A stretch of DNA of 64,000 nucleotides, from the NCBI GenBank assembly GCA_938009275.1, contig CALLHY010000024.1, forward strand, positions 45,315 to 109,314. Reading direction: 5' to 3'. The position numbers and the translations under genes are program-made. This DNA is from an uncultured bacterium (GTDB taxonomy: Bacteria > Cloacimonadota > Cloacimonadia > Cloacimonadales > Cloacimonadaceae). Of the stretch, positions 26,205 through 35,239 are shown piece after piece (the stretch's first letter is position 1; every line of letters starts with the position of its first letter). The notes below the pieces were generated by a model, which did not search any database, was not told the origin of the DNA, and saw only the letters and a program-made list of their open reading frames with translations.

Positions 26205-29200
26205 ATGAATAAGGTAATTTTTATCGCATTGATATGCATTATGGCATTAGGGACTTTGTTTGGCCAGATGATTGACAATGAGGGATTTGAGGGTGATACT
26301 TTCCCCCCTCCTGGATGGAACATTGTTGGCAACGTAACCAGGGTTACTCCTTTGGTTGGCAATCCGGCACCTTCTCCGGCAAACCTTTATGGTAACTACT
26401 CCGCCCTTCTTGGGGAGTACACCGATGGTTTGATCGCGCCAAAGATGGCAAACCCTTACACTCTTACAGTCTCGTCGTTTCAGATTGGAAATGGCAACTG
26501 TGCTCCACAGTACTATTGGGCAAATTCCTTATCTGGGCCATGGACATTGGTGGACAATTTCACCAACATCTCAAACGGTAGATGGACAACACAAACTGTT
26601 GCAGTAGGCTTGACAAACGTGTTTTTAAAGATTTCATATCGTGGGCCAACAGGTGGTCGGGGCACAGATATTCAGCTCGATAATATAACCATCACTCCAC
26701 AGGATTATGTATTTACTTACAGAACCGTTGCCAGCGGAAACTGGAGCAATCCTGCAATATGGGAGTACACTCGTGATGGAGTTTTGTGGTACAGCGCAAA
26801 TATCCCACCCAGTGCTTCCGGCGCGGTTAGCATTACCATTCGTAATGGGCACAGCGTTACCGCATCATCAAACGTTACTGCCGATGAACTGGTTGTAGAA
26901 AACAACGCTAGCTTAAGTATTAATAGCGGAGTTGTATTTACCTTAGCTAATGGCAATGGCACAGATATGTCTATGAACGGCAGTCTGATAAACTCTGGAA
27001 CCCTTGCCTTTGTCTCAGGAGCGACAATGACCGCTGGAGCCAGCTCAAGTATTACTTATAACGGAAGCTCTGCCCAAACCTTTGGCGCAGGATTCCCCAC
27101 AATTGTCAATAACTTAACCATAAACAACAGCAACGGTGTAAACATGAGTGATAACCTGGCTGTTAATGGCACCTTAAATATGATTGCTGGCTCATTGGCA
27201 ACCGGCACCAAGTCTGTAACCGCTAATAGTTCGGTTAGTTTCAGCAGCAATGCAACCATAAGTGGAGCAGGCAGTTTTGTGCTCTCCAATACAGCCACAC
27301 TCGCAACTGCTAACCCCAATGGTATTCAATCTAGCGGAGCATTGGGAAGCGTTCAAACGATTACTCGTAGCTTCAGCACTACAGCCAGCTATGTGTATAA
27401 TGGCAGTTCCAGCCAGGTAACCGGAAACGGCCTGCCAGCTAACGTGAAAGACTTGAGTATTAACAATCCTGCGGGTGTAAGCCTATCTAGCACTGTGCAG
27501 GTAAATGGAAATCTTACGCTGATAAACAACCTAAGTATTGGGAATGGCAACACTCTTAGTATAAACGGCTCTTTATCTGGCTCTGGAAGTTTGACCGGTG
27601 GGCAAAATTCGTCGTTGACAGTAATTGGCAATGGCAATCTGAATATGCCAGCGGTAAGCAACCTGAAACAGCTCTACATTGACCGAACCGGCATTGTAAC
27701 ACTGGGTAGCAACTTAACAATTCATAATAGCTTGGAGTTGCATACAGATTTGGCTTTAAACGGCTATACCATAACCTTTTTGGGTGCCATACCAACCTCT
27801 AATGGCGCACTTATTGCCGGTGGCAATTCCCGCATTATTGTAGACAGCAGCGAGCTGGTAACGCTCCCGGCGATAACTTCAGAACTGAAAGACTTAGTGG
27901 TGAATGAAAACAGCTCGGTTAAAACTAAATCGGTGATAACGGTTAGCAACAGCTTCCAGAATAACGGTAGCATTGACGTGAGCACGTTTGGTATAACCGG
28001 CAGCGGAACATCGGAGAATGCCGGAACGATTATCAGCTCTATTCCAAATCCAATAACAACCGATACATATGTCCAGGAAGAAGGTTCTGTTATGCAGTTT
28101 GATAATGACACCACCTTGCCTTCTGGTTTCACATATCAAAACCTTGTTTTGAACTCACCCTCAACCCTCTTTTATTTAGGGGGAGACATCACTGTAAATG
28201 AGACTTTCAGAACCACAAACAACGCCAGCCTGGATTTATCCGGTAAGATAATGCATTTCCCCTTCAAATATGTTAGCGTAACTGGCGAAGTAATCATCTC
28301 CGCTTTTGATCCAGAAACCTATCCTGAGTTATCGGGCACTGGCGGGGTGACTCGTAAGTGGACTTTTACCGGTTCGGCAAACGCAAATCCCATCGTATAT
28401 CTGCATTGGGATAACGAACAGGGACAAGACGTGGACTTCAGCAATGGCAGCGTAATCTGGAAGTTTGATGGGAGCGAATGGCAACAACTGGGACGCGTGG
28501 ACGCGCCAGTAAGCGATGGCCCCACCAGAATGAAAGTGGGCTTCTCTGCTTCTTTGGGTAGCAAAGACGATAGCGAAGGTCAGTATTCTGTTACCGGATA
28601 TGATGAGGTTTTGCCCATATCCCTATCTTCGTTCAATGCCACATTGAATGCCTCCAATAAAGTATCTTTAATGTGGGTTACTCAAACTGAAACCAATGTA
28701 TCCGGTTACCGTATATACCGCAACAGCGCTGAGAATCTGGATACAGCCACGCAGCTTTCGGCATTCATCCCCGCTACCAACACCTCACAAGTTCAGAGCT
28801 ATGTGTTTACAGATAACGAAGTTTTGGAGCAAGGCACATATTACTACTGGCTGGAGAATCTGGACATGGATGGCTCAAGTCATTTGTTTGGCCCTGTTTC
28901 GGTGTTTCTATCTGTTAGCCAAAATCAAACTCCTGATGTTCCGATAAAGAATGGCTTCGCAGGAGCATTCCCCAATCCATTTAATCCAAATGTTACGCTC
29001 CGGATCGGTCTGGAAAAGAACGATTCTGTAACCCTGAACATTTATAACCATCGTGGTCAATTGGTGAAGACTCTGTTGCGCTCAGATTTAGCCAAGGGGC
29101 TTTGGAGTATCGGCTGGGATGGCAAAGACAATAGCGGAAAACAATGTTCCAGCGGTTTATACTTCGCCAGAATGAGCAGCAGCAGCGGCGTGGTTTCGCA

Positions 29201-29225
29201 AATTAAACTGATGTTAATGAAATAA
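26205..29225 (+). CDS. Large surface protein, beta-helix-like, with type IX-like C-terminus
   Basis: The 1006-aa product has a signal peptide (FIALICIMALGTLFGQ). A jellyroll-like domain follows (NEGFEGDTFPPPGWNIVG ... QLDNITITP, ~25-165). A long Asn/Ser/Thr-rich region (~170-720) of short repeated strands (LTINNSNGVNM, LSINNPAGVSL, LYIDRTGIVTL) suggests a right-handed beta-helix. Then comes a fibronectin-like domain (LPISLSSFNATLNASNKVSL) shared with the 36931 protein, and a sorting domain from about residue 918 (AFPNPFNPN). ATG 26205 has AAGGAGA upstream. A sigma-54 promoter precedes it and a terminator follows. Probably an adhesin or sheath component; no catalytic site seen. Confidence 0.87.
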   Translation: MNKVIFIALICIMALGTLFGQMIDNEGFEGDTFPPPGWNIVGNVTRVTPLVGNPAPSPANLYGNYSALLGEYTDGLIAPKMANPYTLTVSSFQIGNGNCAPQYYWANSLSGPWTLVDNFTNISNGRWTTQTVAVGLTNVFLKISYRGPTGGRGTDIQLDNITITPQDYVFTYRTVASGNWSNPAIWEYTRDGVLWYSANIPPSASGAVSITIRNGHSVTASSNVTADELVVENNASLSINSGVVFTLANGNGTDMSMNGSLINSGTLAFVSGATMTAGASSSITYNGSSAQTFGAGFPTIVNNLTINNSNGVNMSDNLAVNGTLNMIAGSLATGTKSVTANSSVSFSSNATISGAGSFVLSNTATLATANPNGIQSSGALGSVQTITRSFSTTASYVYNGSSSQVTGNGLPANVKDLSINNPAGVSLSSTVQVNGNLTLINNLSIGNGNTLSINGSLSGSGSLTGGQNSSLTVIGNGNLNMPAVSNLKQLYIDRTGIVTLGSNLTIHNSLELHTDLALNGYTITFLGAIPTSNGALIAGGNSRIIVDSSELVTLPAITSELKDLVVNENSSVKTKSVITVSNSFQNNGSIDVSTFGITGSGTSENAGTIISSIPNPITTDTYVQEEGSVMQFDNDTTLPSGFTYQNLVLNSPSTLFYLGGDITVNETFRTTNNASLDLSGKIMHFPFKYVSVTGEVIISAFDPETYPELSGTGGVTRKWTFTGSANANPIVYLHWDNEQGQDVDFSNGSVIWKFDGSEWQQLGRVDAPVSDGPTRMKVGFSASLGSKDDSEGQYSVTGYDEVLPISLSSFNATLNASNKVSLMWVTQTETNVSGYRIYRNSAENLDTATQLSAFIPATNTSQVQSYVFTDNEVLEQGTYYYWLENLDMDGSSHLFGPVSVFLSVSQNQTPDVPIKNGFAGAFPNPFNPNVTLRIGLEKNDSVTLNIYNHRGQLVKTLLRSDLAKGLWSIGWDGKDNSGKQCSSGLYFARMSSSSGVVSQIKLMLMK

Positions 29226-29253
29226 ACCCTACCTCCCCAAACTACGTTACCCG

Positions 29254-29282
29254 GGTGTGAGTGAAAGCTCACACCTTTTTTT
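29254..29282 (+). terminator. Terminator after the surface protein gene
   Basis: ggtgtgag (29254-29261) pairs with ctcacacc (29268-29275) around a 6-nt loop, followed by seven T. Confidence 0.9.
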
Positions 29283-29334
29283 GTTGGGCTTCCTGTTTTT
29301 ATTTGGCTTTAGCTGCCGAATTGTAACTTGCTCC

Positions 29335-29411
29335 TTGATCGAATTGCTTATGCAATACGCATGAAATACGGATGAGATGCCTAATTCATGCGTAATGATA
29401 CCGCTATTGCT
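29335..29411 (-). repeat. Family A intergenic element, copy 3 (reverse orientation)
   Basis: On the minus strand the 11-mers read agcaatagcgg, tatcattacgc, atgaattaggc, atctcatccgt, atttcatgcgt, attgcataagc, aattcgatcaa. The second, fourth and fifth units match copies 1 or 2 exactly, while the left arm has diverged in the third unit. It lies 53 nt past the terminator of the surface protein gene. Confidence 0.85.
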
Positions 29412-29508
29412 CAAAGTGTGAAAGACCATAGAAGATAAATGTAACCCTGTCCTTAGAGGCGGTAAACACCGGATTATTCTGGTCTAAAGTAATAAAATAT
29501 CAGTTATT

Positions 29509-29617
29509 GGGATCATGCTATCTCTTGCTCACCAGATAAATCTGGCGATTCCAGCCGAATGAATTCGGCGTTCCAACGTTCTGAAATCCGCATTCCAGAT
29601 TATTAATGATCTTTATT
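29509..29617 (+). repeat. Family B double-palindrome element, copy 1
   Basis: Contains ccagataaatctgg (29532-29545) and gccgaat-ga-attcggc (29554-29569), two short palindromes separated by 8 nt, and ends with ccagattattaatgatcttt. Copy 2 at 56994 has the same order with about 20 nt fewer between the second palindrome and the end. Confidence 0.8.
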
Positions 29618-29785
29618 AGTTATCATGGTGGAAGTAGATGGTGCTGTTGTTTGCTATAAATCAATTCCCATAGGGCATAGGGTAGCTTTCTGAGGCTAAA
29701 TAAGGGATGCAAAAACAAAACTATTGACTAAATTGCCAAGCTTCAAGACTGTGACTAACTGAAGAGTAATATCATAGGAATCGCA

Positions 29786-30037
29786 ATGTTAAAGGCAAAA
29801 ATCTTTGTTCAACTCAAAGCAAGCGTGCTTGATCCTCAGGGGAAAGCGGTTACAAATTCGTTGCATCATTTAGGTTTCGATGAAGTTTTGGAAACCAGAA
29901 TCAGCAAATATATTGAGATGACTTTCGCAGATAATGATAGGGCGAGGGTAACGGAGCAAGTGGAAAAGATTTGTGACAGTCTGCTTGCTAATCCTAATAC
30001 CGAAAGCTATCACTTCCAATTGGATTATCAGGAGTAG
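29786..30037 (+). CDS. purS: Phosphoribosylformylglycinamidine synthase subunit PurS
   Basis: The 83-aa protein matches PurS in size and sequence: AKIFVQLKASVLDPQGKAVTNSLHHLGFDEVLETRISKYIE. PurS is the small structural subunit that lets PurQ and PurL act together to convert FGAR to FGAM in purine synthesis. ATG 29786 has CATAGGA upstream. PurQ follows after 4 nt; purL is not in the window, so this FGAM synthase is encoded in at least two places. Confidence 0.92.
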   Translation: MLKAKIFVQLKASVLDPQGKAVTNSLHHLGFDEVLETRISKYIEMTFADNDRARVTEQVEKICDSLLANPNTESYHFQLDYQE

Positions 30038-30041
30038 TGCC

Positions 30042-30737
30042 TTGCGTGTAAGCGTGATAACTTTTCCCGGTTCAAATTGTGATCATGACGCCTTTAGTGT
30101 ATTTAGTTCACGCGGGCACAGCACCAAGATGGTATGGCATAAGGATAGTAACCTGCAACAGCCAGACTTGGTAATCCTGCCGGGTGGCTTTTCCTATGGT
30201 GATTATCTGCGTTGCGGTGCTTTGGCAAGGTTTTCACCCATTGTGAAAGAGGTGATCTCCTTTGCCCAAAAAGGCGGACTTGTGATGGGAATCTGTAATG
30301 GTTTTCAGATATTAACCGAGACAGGCTTGCTGCCGGGTGCACTAATGATGAATAATTCGCTTTCTTTCATCTGCCAGCATCAGCTTTTGCGGGTGGAATC
30401 TGCTAACAGCCCCTTTACGCATAACATCCCAGTTGGCACAGTATTAGACATCCCCATTGCGCACAAAGAAGGCAACTACTTTATAGATGAAGAGGGGCTA
30501 AATATGCTGCAAACAGAAGATAGAATCCTCTTTAGATATTGTGACGCAGATGCTGTGGCGAGTGAAGAAAGCAACCCCAATGGCGCGGTTAATAACATTG
30601 CCGGGATATGCAATAAAGAACGTAACGTTCTGGGGATGATGCCACATCCTGAGCGTGCAGCAACGGATACGGTTACCTCACAGGATGGAAGGCGGATATT
30701 TGAAGCCTTGGAAAGCTATTTTATCAGCCATGCCTGA
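30042..30737 (+). CDS. purQ: Phosphoribosylformylglycinamidine synthase subunit PurQ
   Basis: The 231-aa class I glutamine amidotransferase supplies ammonia to PurL. Motifs: VSVITFPGSNCDHDAF at the start, LPGGFSYGDYLRCGALAR, nucleophile Cys85 in GICNGFQIL, and the catalytic HPE in MMPHPERA near residue 205. The start is TTG 30042: GGAG stands 7 nt before it, right after the purS stop, and the family N-terminus begins there, while the longer open frame runs inside purS. ComF overlaps its last 8 nt. Confidence 0.93.
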   Translation: MRVSVITFPGSNCDHDAFSVFSSRGHSTKMVWHKDSNLQQPDLVILPGGFSYGDYLRCGALARFSPIVKEVISFAQKGGLVMGICNGFQILTETGLLPGALMMNNSLSFICQHQLLRVESANSPFTHNIPVGTVLDIPIAHKEGNYFIDEEGLNMLQTEDRILFRYCDADAVASEESNPNGAVNNIAGICNKERNVLGMMPHPERAATDTVTSQDGRRIFEALESYFISHA

Positions 30738-31407
30738 TCTGTTAATACCTCCTGCTTGTCTGGTTTGCGGTAGCAGATTGGAAGAGCAGAGCCAGGTTAT
30801 ATGCAGTGATTGTGAAGGGAGAGTATCGCTATATCATGGAGCTTTGTGCCCCAAGTGCGGTAGTGAGATAAAAGAATTGCCTTGCCCCGTGTGTGCCGAA
30901 GAGGCATTTGAATTTGACTATACACGCTCGGTGTTTCGCTATGTTCCGCCTATAGACACCATGATTCATAAGCTGAAGTATAGCGGATATGCTTCACCGG
31001 CGGGCTATTTTGCCCTGCCGATGGCTGAGCTGATAGAAAATGACGAGCATTTGCAGGATTATGATTTTATCTGTGCTGTGCCACTGCATAGAGTGCGCAA
31101 GCGCGAACGTGGCTTTAACCAATCTGACCTTATTGCCTATTCCACTGCCAGCCTGCTGGATATGCCTTATTGCAATCCAGTTGCCCGTAGAGTGAATACC
31201 TACAGCCAAACCCTGCTGAGCAAAGAAGGCAGAGTGCATAATCTAAGTGGTGCTTTTATAGTAAAAGACATTGCCCAGGTGAAAGGCAAGAAGATAATTG
31301 TGGTGGACGATGTATTTACCACCGGAACAACCTTAAACGAAATAGCTAAGCTGCTGCATCTGGCAGGTGCCGAGCAGGTGGCAGCTATCACGGTTGCAAG
31401 AGCGTAG
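30730..31407 (+). CDS. ComF family phosphoribosyltransferase-like protein
   Basis: The 225-aa protein has an N-terminal zinc-ribbon part with four CxxC pairs (CLVC, CSDC, CPKC, CPVC). A phosphoribosyltransferase-like domain follows, with PLHRVRKRERGFNQSDLIA and the PRPP loop IIVVDDVFTTGTTLNE. ComF/GntX proteins contribute to DNA uptake in transformable bacteria, but many carriers are not known to be competent. ATG 30730 overlaps the purQ stop (ATGCCTGA), and the next gene starts directly at its stop codon, so four genes from purS are tightly packed. Confidence 0.88.
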   Translation: MPDLLIPPACLVCGSRLEEQSQVICSDCEGRVSLYHGALCPKCGSEIKELPCPVCAEEAFEFDYTRSVFRYVPPIDTMIHKLKYSGYASPAGYFALPMAELIENDEHLQDYDFICAVPLHRVRKRERGFNQSDLIAYSTASLLDMPYCNPVARRVNTYSQTLLSKEGRVHNLSGAFIVKDIAQVKGKKIIVVDDVFTTGTTLNEIAKLLHLAGAEQVAAITVARA

Positions 31408-31803
31408 ATGAATAAAGAGTATAACGAGATACGTCCTCAGGTTTCGGAAAGCGAAACTAACGACATGATAGAAAAAGTGGCTCGCTTTATCGCCGAGCGT
31501 CACATGGCATCAGCAGGCATCCTGTTTGTAGAATCACTGCGTCCGCTGCATGGAATTGGCAGCCAGGCAATGTTCTTTATTTTGCCATTTGCGGAGATTA
31601 TATTTGATTCCAAGAAGTATCAGCAGTTTGCTCTGATGCTGGAAAACGAAGAGAACATCAAGAAATTGGTAGCCCGTATGGACGAACTGGATGAAGAGCT
31701 ATCCCGAGACCGCAGAAAAGCCGCCAGATTGATTCGCGAACGCAGACACGCGCAGATTAAAGCCTTTATAAATAGAATAATAAAACCTAAAAAAGCTGAA
31801 TAA
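31408..31803 (+). CDS. Small unknown protein next to the GlmL-like gene
   Basis: The 131-aa product is not recognised. It starts with no gap after the comF stop and ends 12 nt before the GlmL-like gene, so it is very likely made with it. Residues ~20-70 form an amphipathic or weakly hydrophobic helical pair (RHMASAGILFVESLRPLHGI, QAMFFILPFAEIIFDSKKYQ). Residues ~75-131 are a charged coiled-coil-like helix ending in a strongly basic tail (RRKAARLIRERRHAQIKAF). The combination suggests a peripheral membrane or scaffold protein; that is inference only. Confidence 0.7.
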   Translation: MNKEYNEIRPQVSESETNDMIEKVARFIAERHMASAGILFVESLRPLHGIGSQAMFFILPFAEIIFDSKKYQQFALMLENEENIKKLVARMDELDEELSRDRRKAARLIRERRHAQIKAFINRIIKPKKAE

Positions 31804-31815
31804 GCGGAGGAATAT

Positions 31816-33678
31816 ATGCAATACGACGAGAAACGCCTGACCCGCATAGTTGCTACAGACTGTGGCAGTACTACAACCAAGGCGATTTTGATTGAGTGGG
31901 TGGATGGTGAATTTCGCCAAACCATCCGCGGTGAAGCTCCAACCACAGTTGAAGCTCCCCTGAACGACGTTACAAAGGGCGTTATAAACGCCACGCAAGA
32001 GCTGGAAGAACTGGCACGCTTGAAGTATAACAACCCCAATATCAAGTTTATGGAAAATGGTGAATTCGTTATTCCGCGCAAGGGAGACATAGGAATAGAT
32101 GCCTATGTTTCCACTTCATCAGCCGGTGGTGGCCTTCAGATGATGGTTACCGGTGTGGTTGCCTCCATGACAGGTGAAAGCGCAGAGCGCGCAGCTTTGG
32201 GTGCCGGTGCCATTGTAATGGATCTTATCTCCAGCAACGACAAGCGCATGAACCACGAAAAGATTGAGCGCATACGCCAGTTGCGCCCAGACATGATTCT
32301 TATGGCAGGTGGGGAAGATGGCGGAACCGTGAAACACGTTGTAGAAATGGCAGAATTGGTAGCCGGTGCAGACCCCAAGCCTCGCCTTGGCTCTTCCTAC
32401 AAGCTTCCCGTAATCTTTGCCGGTAACAAGGATGCGCAGCCCGAGATTAAGAACACCCTTGCTCAAAAGGTGGATTTGATAGTAACCGATAACATCCGTC
32501 CGAAGCTGGAACAGGAGAATCTGGGCCCCGCCCGAGATAAGATTCATGACCTCTTCATGGAACACGTTATGCAGCAAGCCCCCGGTTATAACAAACTAAT
32601 GGACTGGGCAAAAGGCCCGGAACTGGAATCAGTTCCCATCATGCCTACCCCGGCTGCCGTGGGTAACATCATGCAGGCAATAGCCAAAGATGAACAGATA
32701 GAAGTGGTGGGTGTGGATATCGGTGGTGCAACCACAGACGTATTTAGCGTGTTTACCGAAGATTATGTTTTTAATAGAACCGTTAGTGCCAATCTGGGTA
32801 TGAGCTATAGCATCTCAAACGTGCTGGCTTCCTCCGGTTTGGATAACATCATGCGCTGGGTTCCTTTTGATATAGACGTTAGCGAATTGCGCAATATGAT
32901 AAAGAACAAAATGATACGCCCCACAACCATTCCTTCATTATTGGAAGAACTGGTGCTGGAACAAGCCATAGCCAAAGAAGCCTTGCGCCTGGCATTTGAA
33001 CAGCACAAAGAATTTGCCAGCGGCTTGAAGGGTATGCAGCGTCAGAGAGATATTTCCGAAGCCTTTAGCCAATCCACTTCAGGTGCAACCATTGTGAACC
33101 TGATGACCCTGAATCTGCTGGTCGGCAGTGGTGGTGTGCTATCTCATGCTCCCAGACGCAATCAAACCGTGATGATGCTAATAGACGCATTCCTGCCCGA
33201 AGGCATCACCCGTCTGGCTGTGGACAGCATCTTTATGATGCCGCATCTGGGTGTGCTATCTGAGATTAGTGCCAAAGCGGCAACCGAAGTGTTCCGCAAA
33301 GACTGTATGGTATATCTTGGCACCTGCGTGGCACCTGTCGGCAAGGGCAAACAAGGCAAACCTGCTCTCTACGCCAAGCTGGAATTGCCCGATGGCAGTA
33401 AGTTTGAAGAAGAAATACCCTTCGGTGAAGTGCGCTTAATTCCATGTGAAGAGGGCAAGGTAGCTAAAGCAACGCTGAAAGCACATGGCGGATTGATTCT
33501 GGATAAAGACAAGAACAAAGAGCTTTCGGTTGACCTGCATGGTGGCAAAGTTGGCATCGTGTTAGATACTCGTGGCCGCCAACCCTTCGTTTTACCTACA
33601 GAAAAGGTGGAACGCATAGCCGCACTTAAGAAGTGGATGCGCGAGTTTAAAGTGTATCCCGAACAAATCTTGGTTTAG
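31816..33678 (+). CDS. GlmL/MutL-family ASKHA ATPase
   Basis: The 620-aa protein belongs to the MutL/GlmL family that accompanies B12-dependent glutamate mutase. The two phosphate motifs of the actin-hsp70-hexokinase fold are visible: ATDCGSTTTKAIL (~13-25) and VGVDIGGATTDVFSVF (~299-314). Between them are SSAGGGLQMMVTGVV, GDIG and PDMILMAGGEDGG, a typical family strip. These proteins are thought to reactivate or load the cobalamin enzyme. No glmS or glmE subunit gene is nearby; instead it is followed by a lipoyl/KOW-like protein. The gene has GGAGG 9 nt before its ATG. It may serve another enzyme here. Confidence 0.85.
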   Translation: MQYDEKRLTRIVATDCGSTTTKAILIEWVDGEFRQTIRGEAPTTVEAPLNDVTKGVINATQELEELARLKYNNPNIKFMENGEFVIPRKGDIGIDAYVSTSSAGGGLQMMVTGVVASMTGESAERAALGAGAIVMDLISSNDKRMNHEKIERIRQLRPDMILMAGGEDGGTVKHVVEMAELVAGADPKPRLGSSYKLPVIFAGNKDAQPEIKNTLAQKVDLIVTDNIRPKLEQENLGPARDKIHDLFMEHVMQQAPGYNKLMDWAKGPELESVPIMPTPAAVGNIMQAIAKDEQIEVVGVDIGGATTDVFSVFTEDYVFNRTVSANLGMSYSISNVLASSGLDNIMRWVPFDIDVSELRNMIKNKMIRPTTIPSLLEELVLEQAIAKEALRLAFEQHKEFASGLKGMQRQRDISEAFSQSTSGATIVNLMTLNLLVGSGGVLSHAPRRNQTVMMLIDAFLPEGITRLAVDSIFMMPHLGVLSEISAKAATEVFRKDCMVYLGTCVAPVGKGKQGKPALYAKLELPDGSKFEEEIPFGEVRLIPCEEGKVAKATLKAHGGLILDKDKNKELSVDLHGGKVGIVLDTRGRQPFVLPTEKVERIAALKKWMREFKVYPEQILV

Positions 33679-33687
33679 GAGGAAACA

Positions 33688-34818
33688 ATGGGACAAGCAT
33701 ATTCTGCAGGATTAACCGTAACCGATAGCATTATTCTAAAAAAAGAACGCATCTTACCTCTAAAGGGGCAAGTGCTGGTAAAGAAAGGCGATAAAGTGAC
33801 AGCCGAAACCGTGGTGGCAGAGACATTGCTTCCCGGAAAGGTAGTGCCATTTAATCTTGCTAACAAGCTGGGGGTAACCCCTGCTCAGTTAGTTGGCTAC
33901 ATCAAGATTGAGCCAGGGCAAAAGATTACTAAAGATACTATTCTTGCCGAGAACAAGGGTCTTTTTGGCCTGGGGATATTCAAAAACGAAGTACGCTCAC
34001 CTGTGGAAGGTGAAGTGGAGAATATATCATCGGTCACCGGCCAGGTGCTGCTGCGTGAACCGCGTATCCCTGTGCAGGTAAAAGCCTTTATGGATGGCCT
34101 TATCACCGACGTTATAGAAGGTGAAGGCGTAGTAATTGAGAATAAAAGCGCATATATCCAGGGCATCTTTGGCATTGGAGATGAAACGGTTGGCAACCTA
34201 ATGATGCTTGCCGACACGCCGGATGACGAACTGGACATCGGTAAGATTAATGAATCCTGTAGAGATAAGGTTATCGTGGCTGGTGCTTTTGTGCATTACC
34301 ACGTAATCGAAGCTGCGGTGAAGCACGGAGTGAAAGCCATCATTACCGGAGGTATAGACGATCAAGACCTGAAGAAGCTTTTGGGCTACGACATTGGTGT
34401 AGCTATTACCGGTCATGAAAAGATTGGGCTTACCATTGTATGTACAGAAGGCTTTGGCAAGATTACCATGGCGCAAAAGACCTTCGATCTGCTCAAGGCA
34501 CTGAACGGTAAGAAAACCTCCATTCACGGCCGCACTCAGATTCGTGCCGGAGTTATCCGCCCCGAGATTATCATCCCGATGGACTTCGATGAGTCCGAAC
34601 TGATTAGCAAAGAAGCCACCATGCCTGTGCTGGAGCCCGGAACCATGATCCGCATTATCCGTCAGCCACACTTTGGTAGAATTGCCAAAGTTACCGCTCT
34701 TCCCGAAGAGCTTACCAAAGTGGAATCCGAAACCCTGGTTCGTATATTGGAAGGCGAGTTTGAGGATGGAACCAAATTCCTAATGCCTCGCGCCAATGTG
34801 GAAGTAATAGAATCCTAA
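33688..34818 (+). CDS. Unknown multidomain protein with hairpin/lipoyl-like repeats, partner of GlmL-like ATPase
   Basis: The 376-aa cytoplasmic-looking protein (no signal peptide) begins with three stretches reminiscent of barrel-sandwich (lipoyl/HlyD-like) hairpins: LPLKGQVLVKKGDKVTAETV, IKIEPGQKITKDTILAENKG and VRSPVEGEVENISSVTGQVL. Residues ~165-290 look like an alpha/beta domain (KVIVAGAFVHYHVIEAAVKH, AIITGGIDDQDLKKLLG, AITGHEKIGLTIVCTEGFG). The last ~55 residues resemble a KOW-like strip (GTMIRIIRQPHFGRIAKVTA). I do not recognise the family. It starts 9 nt after the GlmL-like stop with a GGAGG site and ends in a terminator, so the pair is one unit. Confidence 0.75.
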   Translation: MGQAYSAGLTVTDSIILKKERILPLKGQVLVKKGDKVTAETVVAETLLPGKVVPFNLANKLGVTPAQLVGYIKIEPGQKITKDTILAENKGLFGLGIFKNEVRSPVEGEVENISSVTGQVLLREPRIPVQVKAFMDGLITDVIEGEGVVIENKSAYIQGIFGIGDETVGNLMMLADTPDDELDIGKINESCRDKVIVAGAFVHYHVIEAAVKHGVKAIITGGIDDQDLKKLLGYDIGVAITGHEKIGLTIVCTEGFGKITMAQKTFDLLKALNGKKTSIHGRTQIRAGVIRPEIIIPMDFDESELISKEATMPVLEPGTMIRIIRQPHFGRIAKVTALPEELTKVESETLVRILEGEFEDGTKFLMPRANVEVIES

Positions 34819-34847
34819 TATAACAAACAAATAAAGTATTGCATATC

Positions 34848-34881
34848 AGGCAGGTACGTTTTGTTGTACCTGCCTTTTTTT
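34848..34881 (+). terminator. Terminator of the purS-to-34818 operon
   Basis: aggcaggtac (34848-34857) pairs perfectly with gtacctgcct (34866-34875) around an 8-nt loop, followed by six T. Confidence 0.92.
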
Positions 34882-34915
34882 GACTGTTATATAGGTATCG
34901 TTATTATTATCAGTC

Positions 34916-35225
34916 TTACTTCATTAGCATCATTTTGTGGACCAGCGGGATGTTTACAATTGCCTCCAGTCCCCAATCAACCACAAAACCTGGAATATCA
35001 AAATCCTGGTAATCCCACTGGCTTGCCCGCAATGTGTAAGTCCCCGCCCCAGAAGGATACTGGTAACAGCCAAGGGTATCGCTGAACTCAGGTAGATTTC
35101 CGCTAAGCTCTATCTTTACACAATCAACCGGCAAACCTGATACGGTATCATACACATAGCCGCTTTATACACAGCAGGGACGTTCCGATCATCAATAGCA
35201 TAAGGATAAGGGCTAGTCTTCTCAA
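34916..35225 (-). pseudogene. Frameshifted small secreted protein with carboxypeptidase-regulatory-like domain
   Basis: In one minus-strand frame, TTG 35225 (AAAGGGG about 9 nt upstream) encodes a signal-like leader (LRRLALILMLLMIGTSLLC). That frame stops at once. The adjacent frame carries SGYVYDTVSGLPVDCVKIEL and GTYTLRASQWDYQDFDIPG, the pattern of a CarboxypepD_reg beta-sandwich, ending KMMLMK. The switch of frame lies at about 35160-35175; a TAA sits directly upstream in the second frame. Joining the two would need a one-base shift. It lies 14 nt after the 35240 gene's stop on the same strand. Either a real lesion or a sequence error. Confidence 0.55.
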
Positions 35226-35239
35226 TGAGCTAAACCCCT

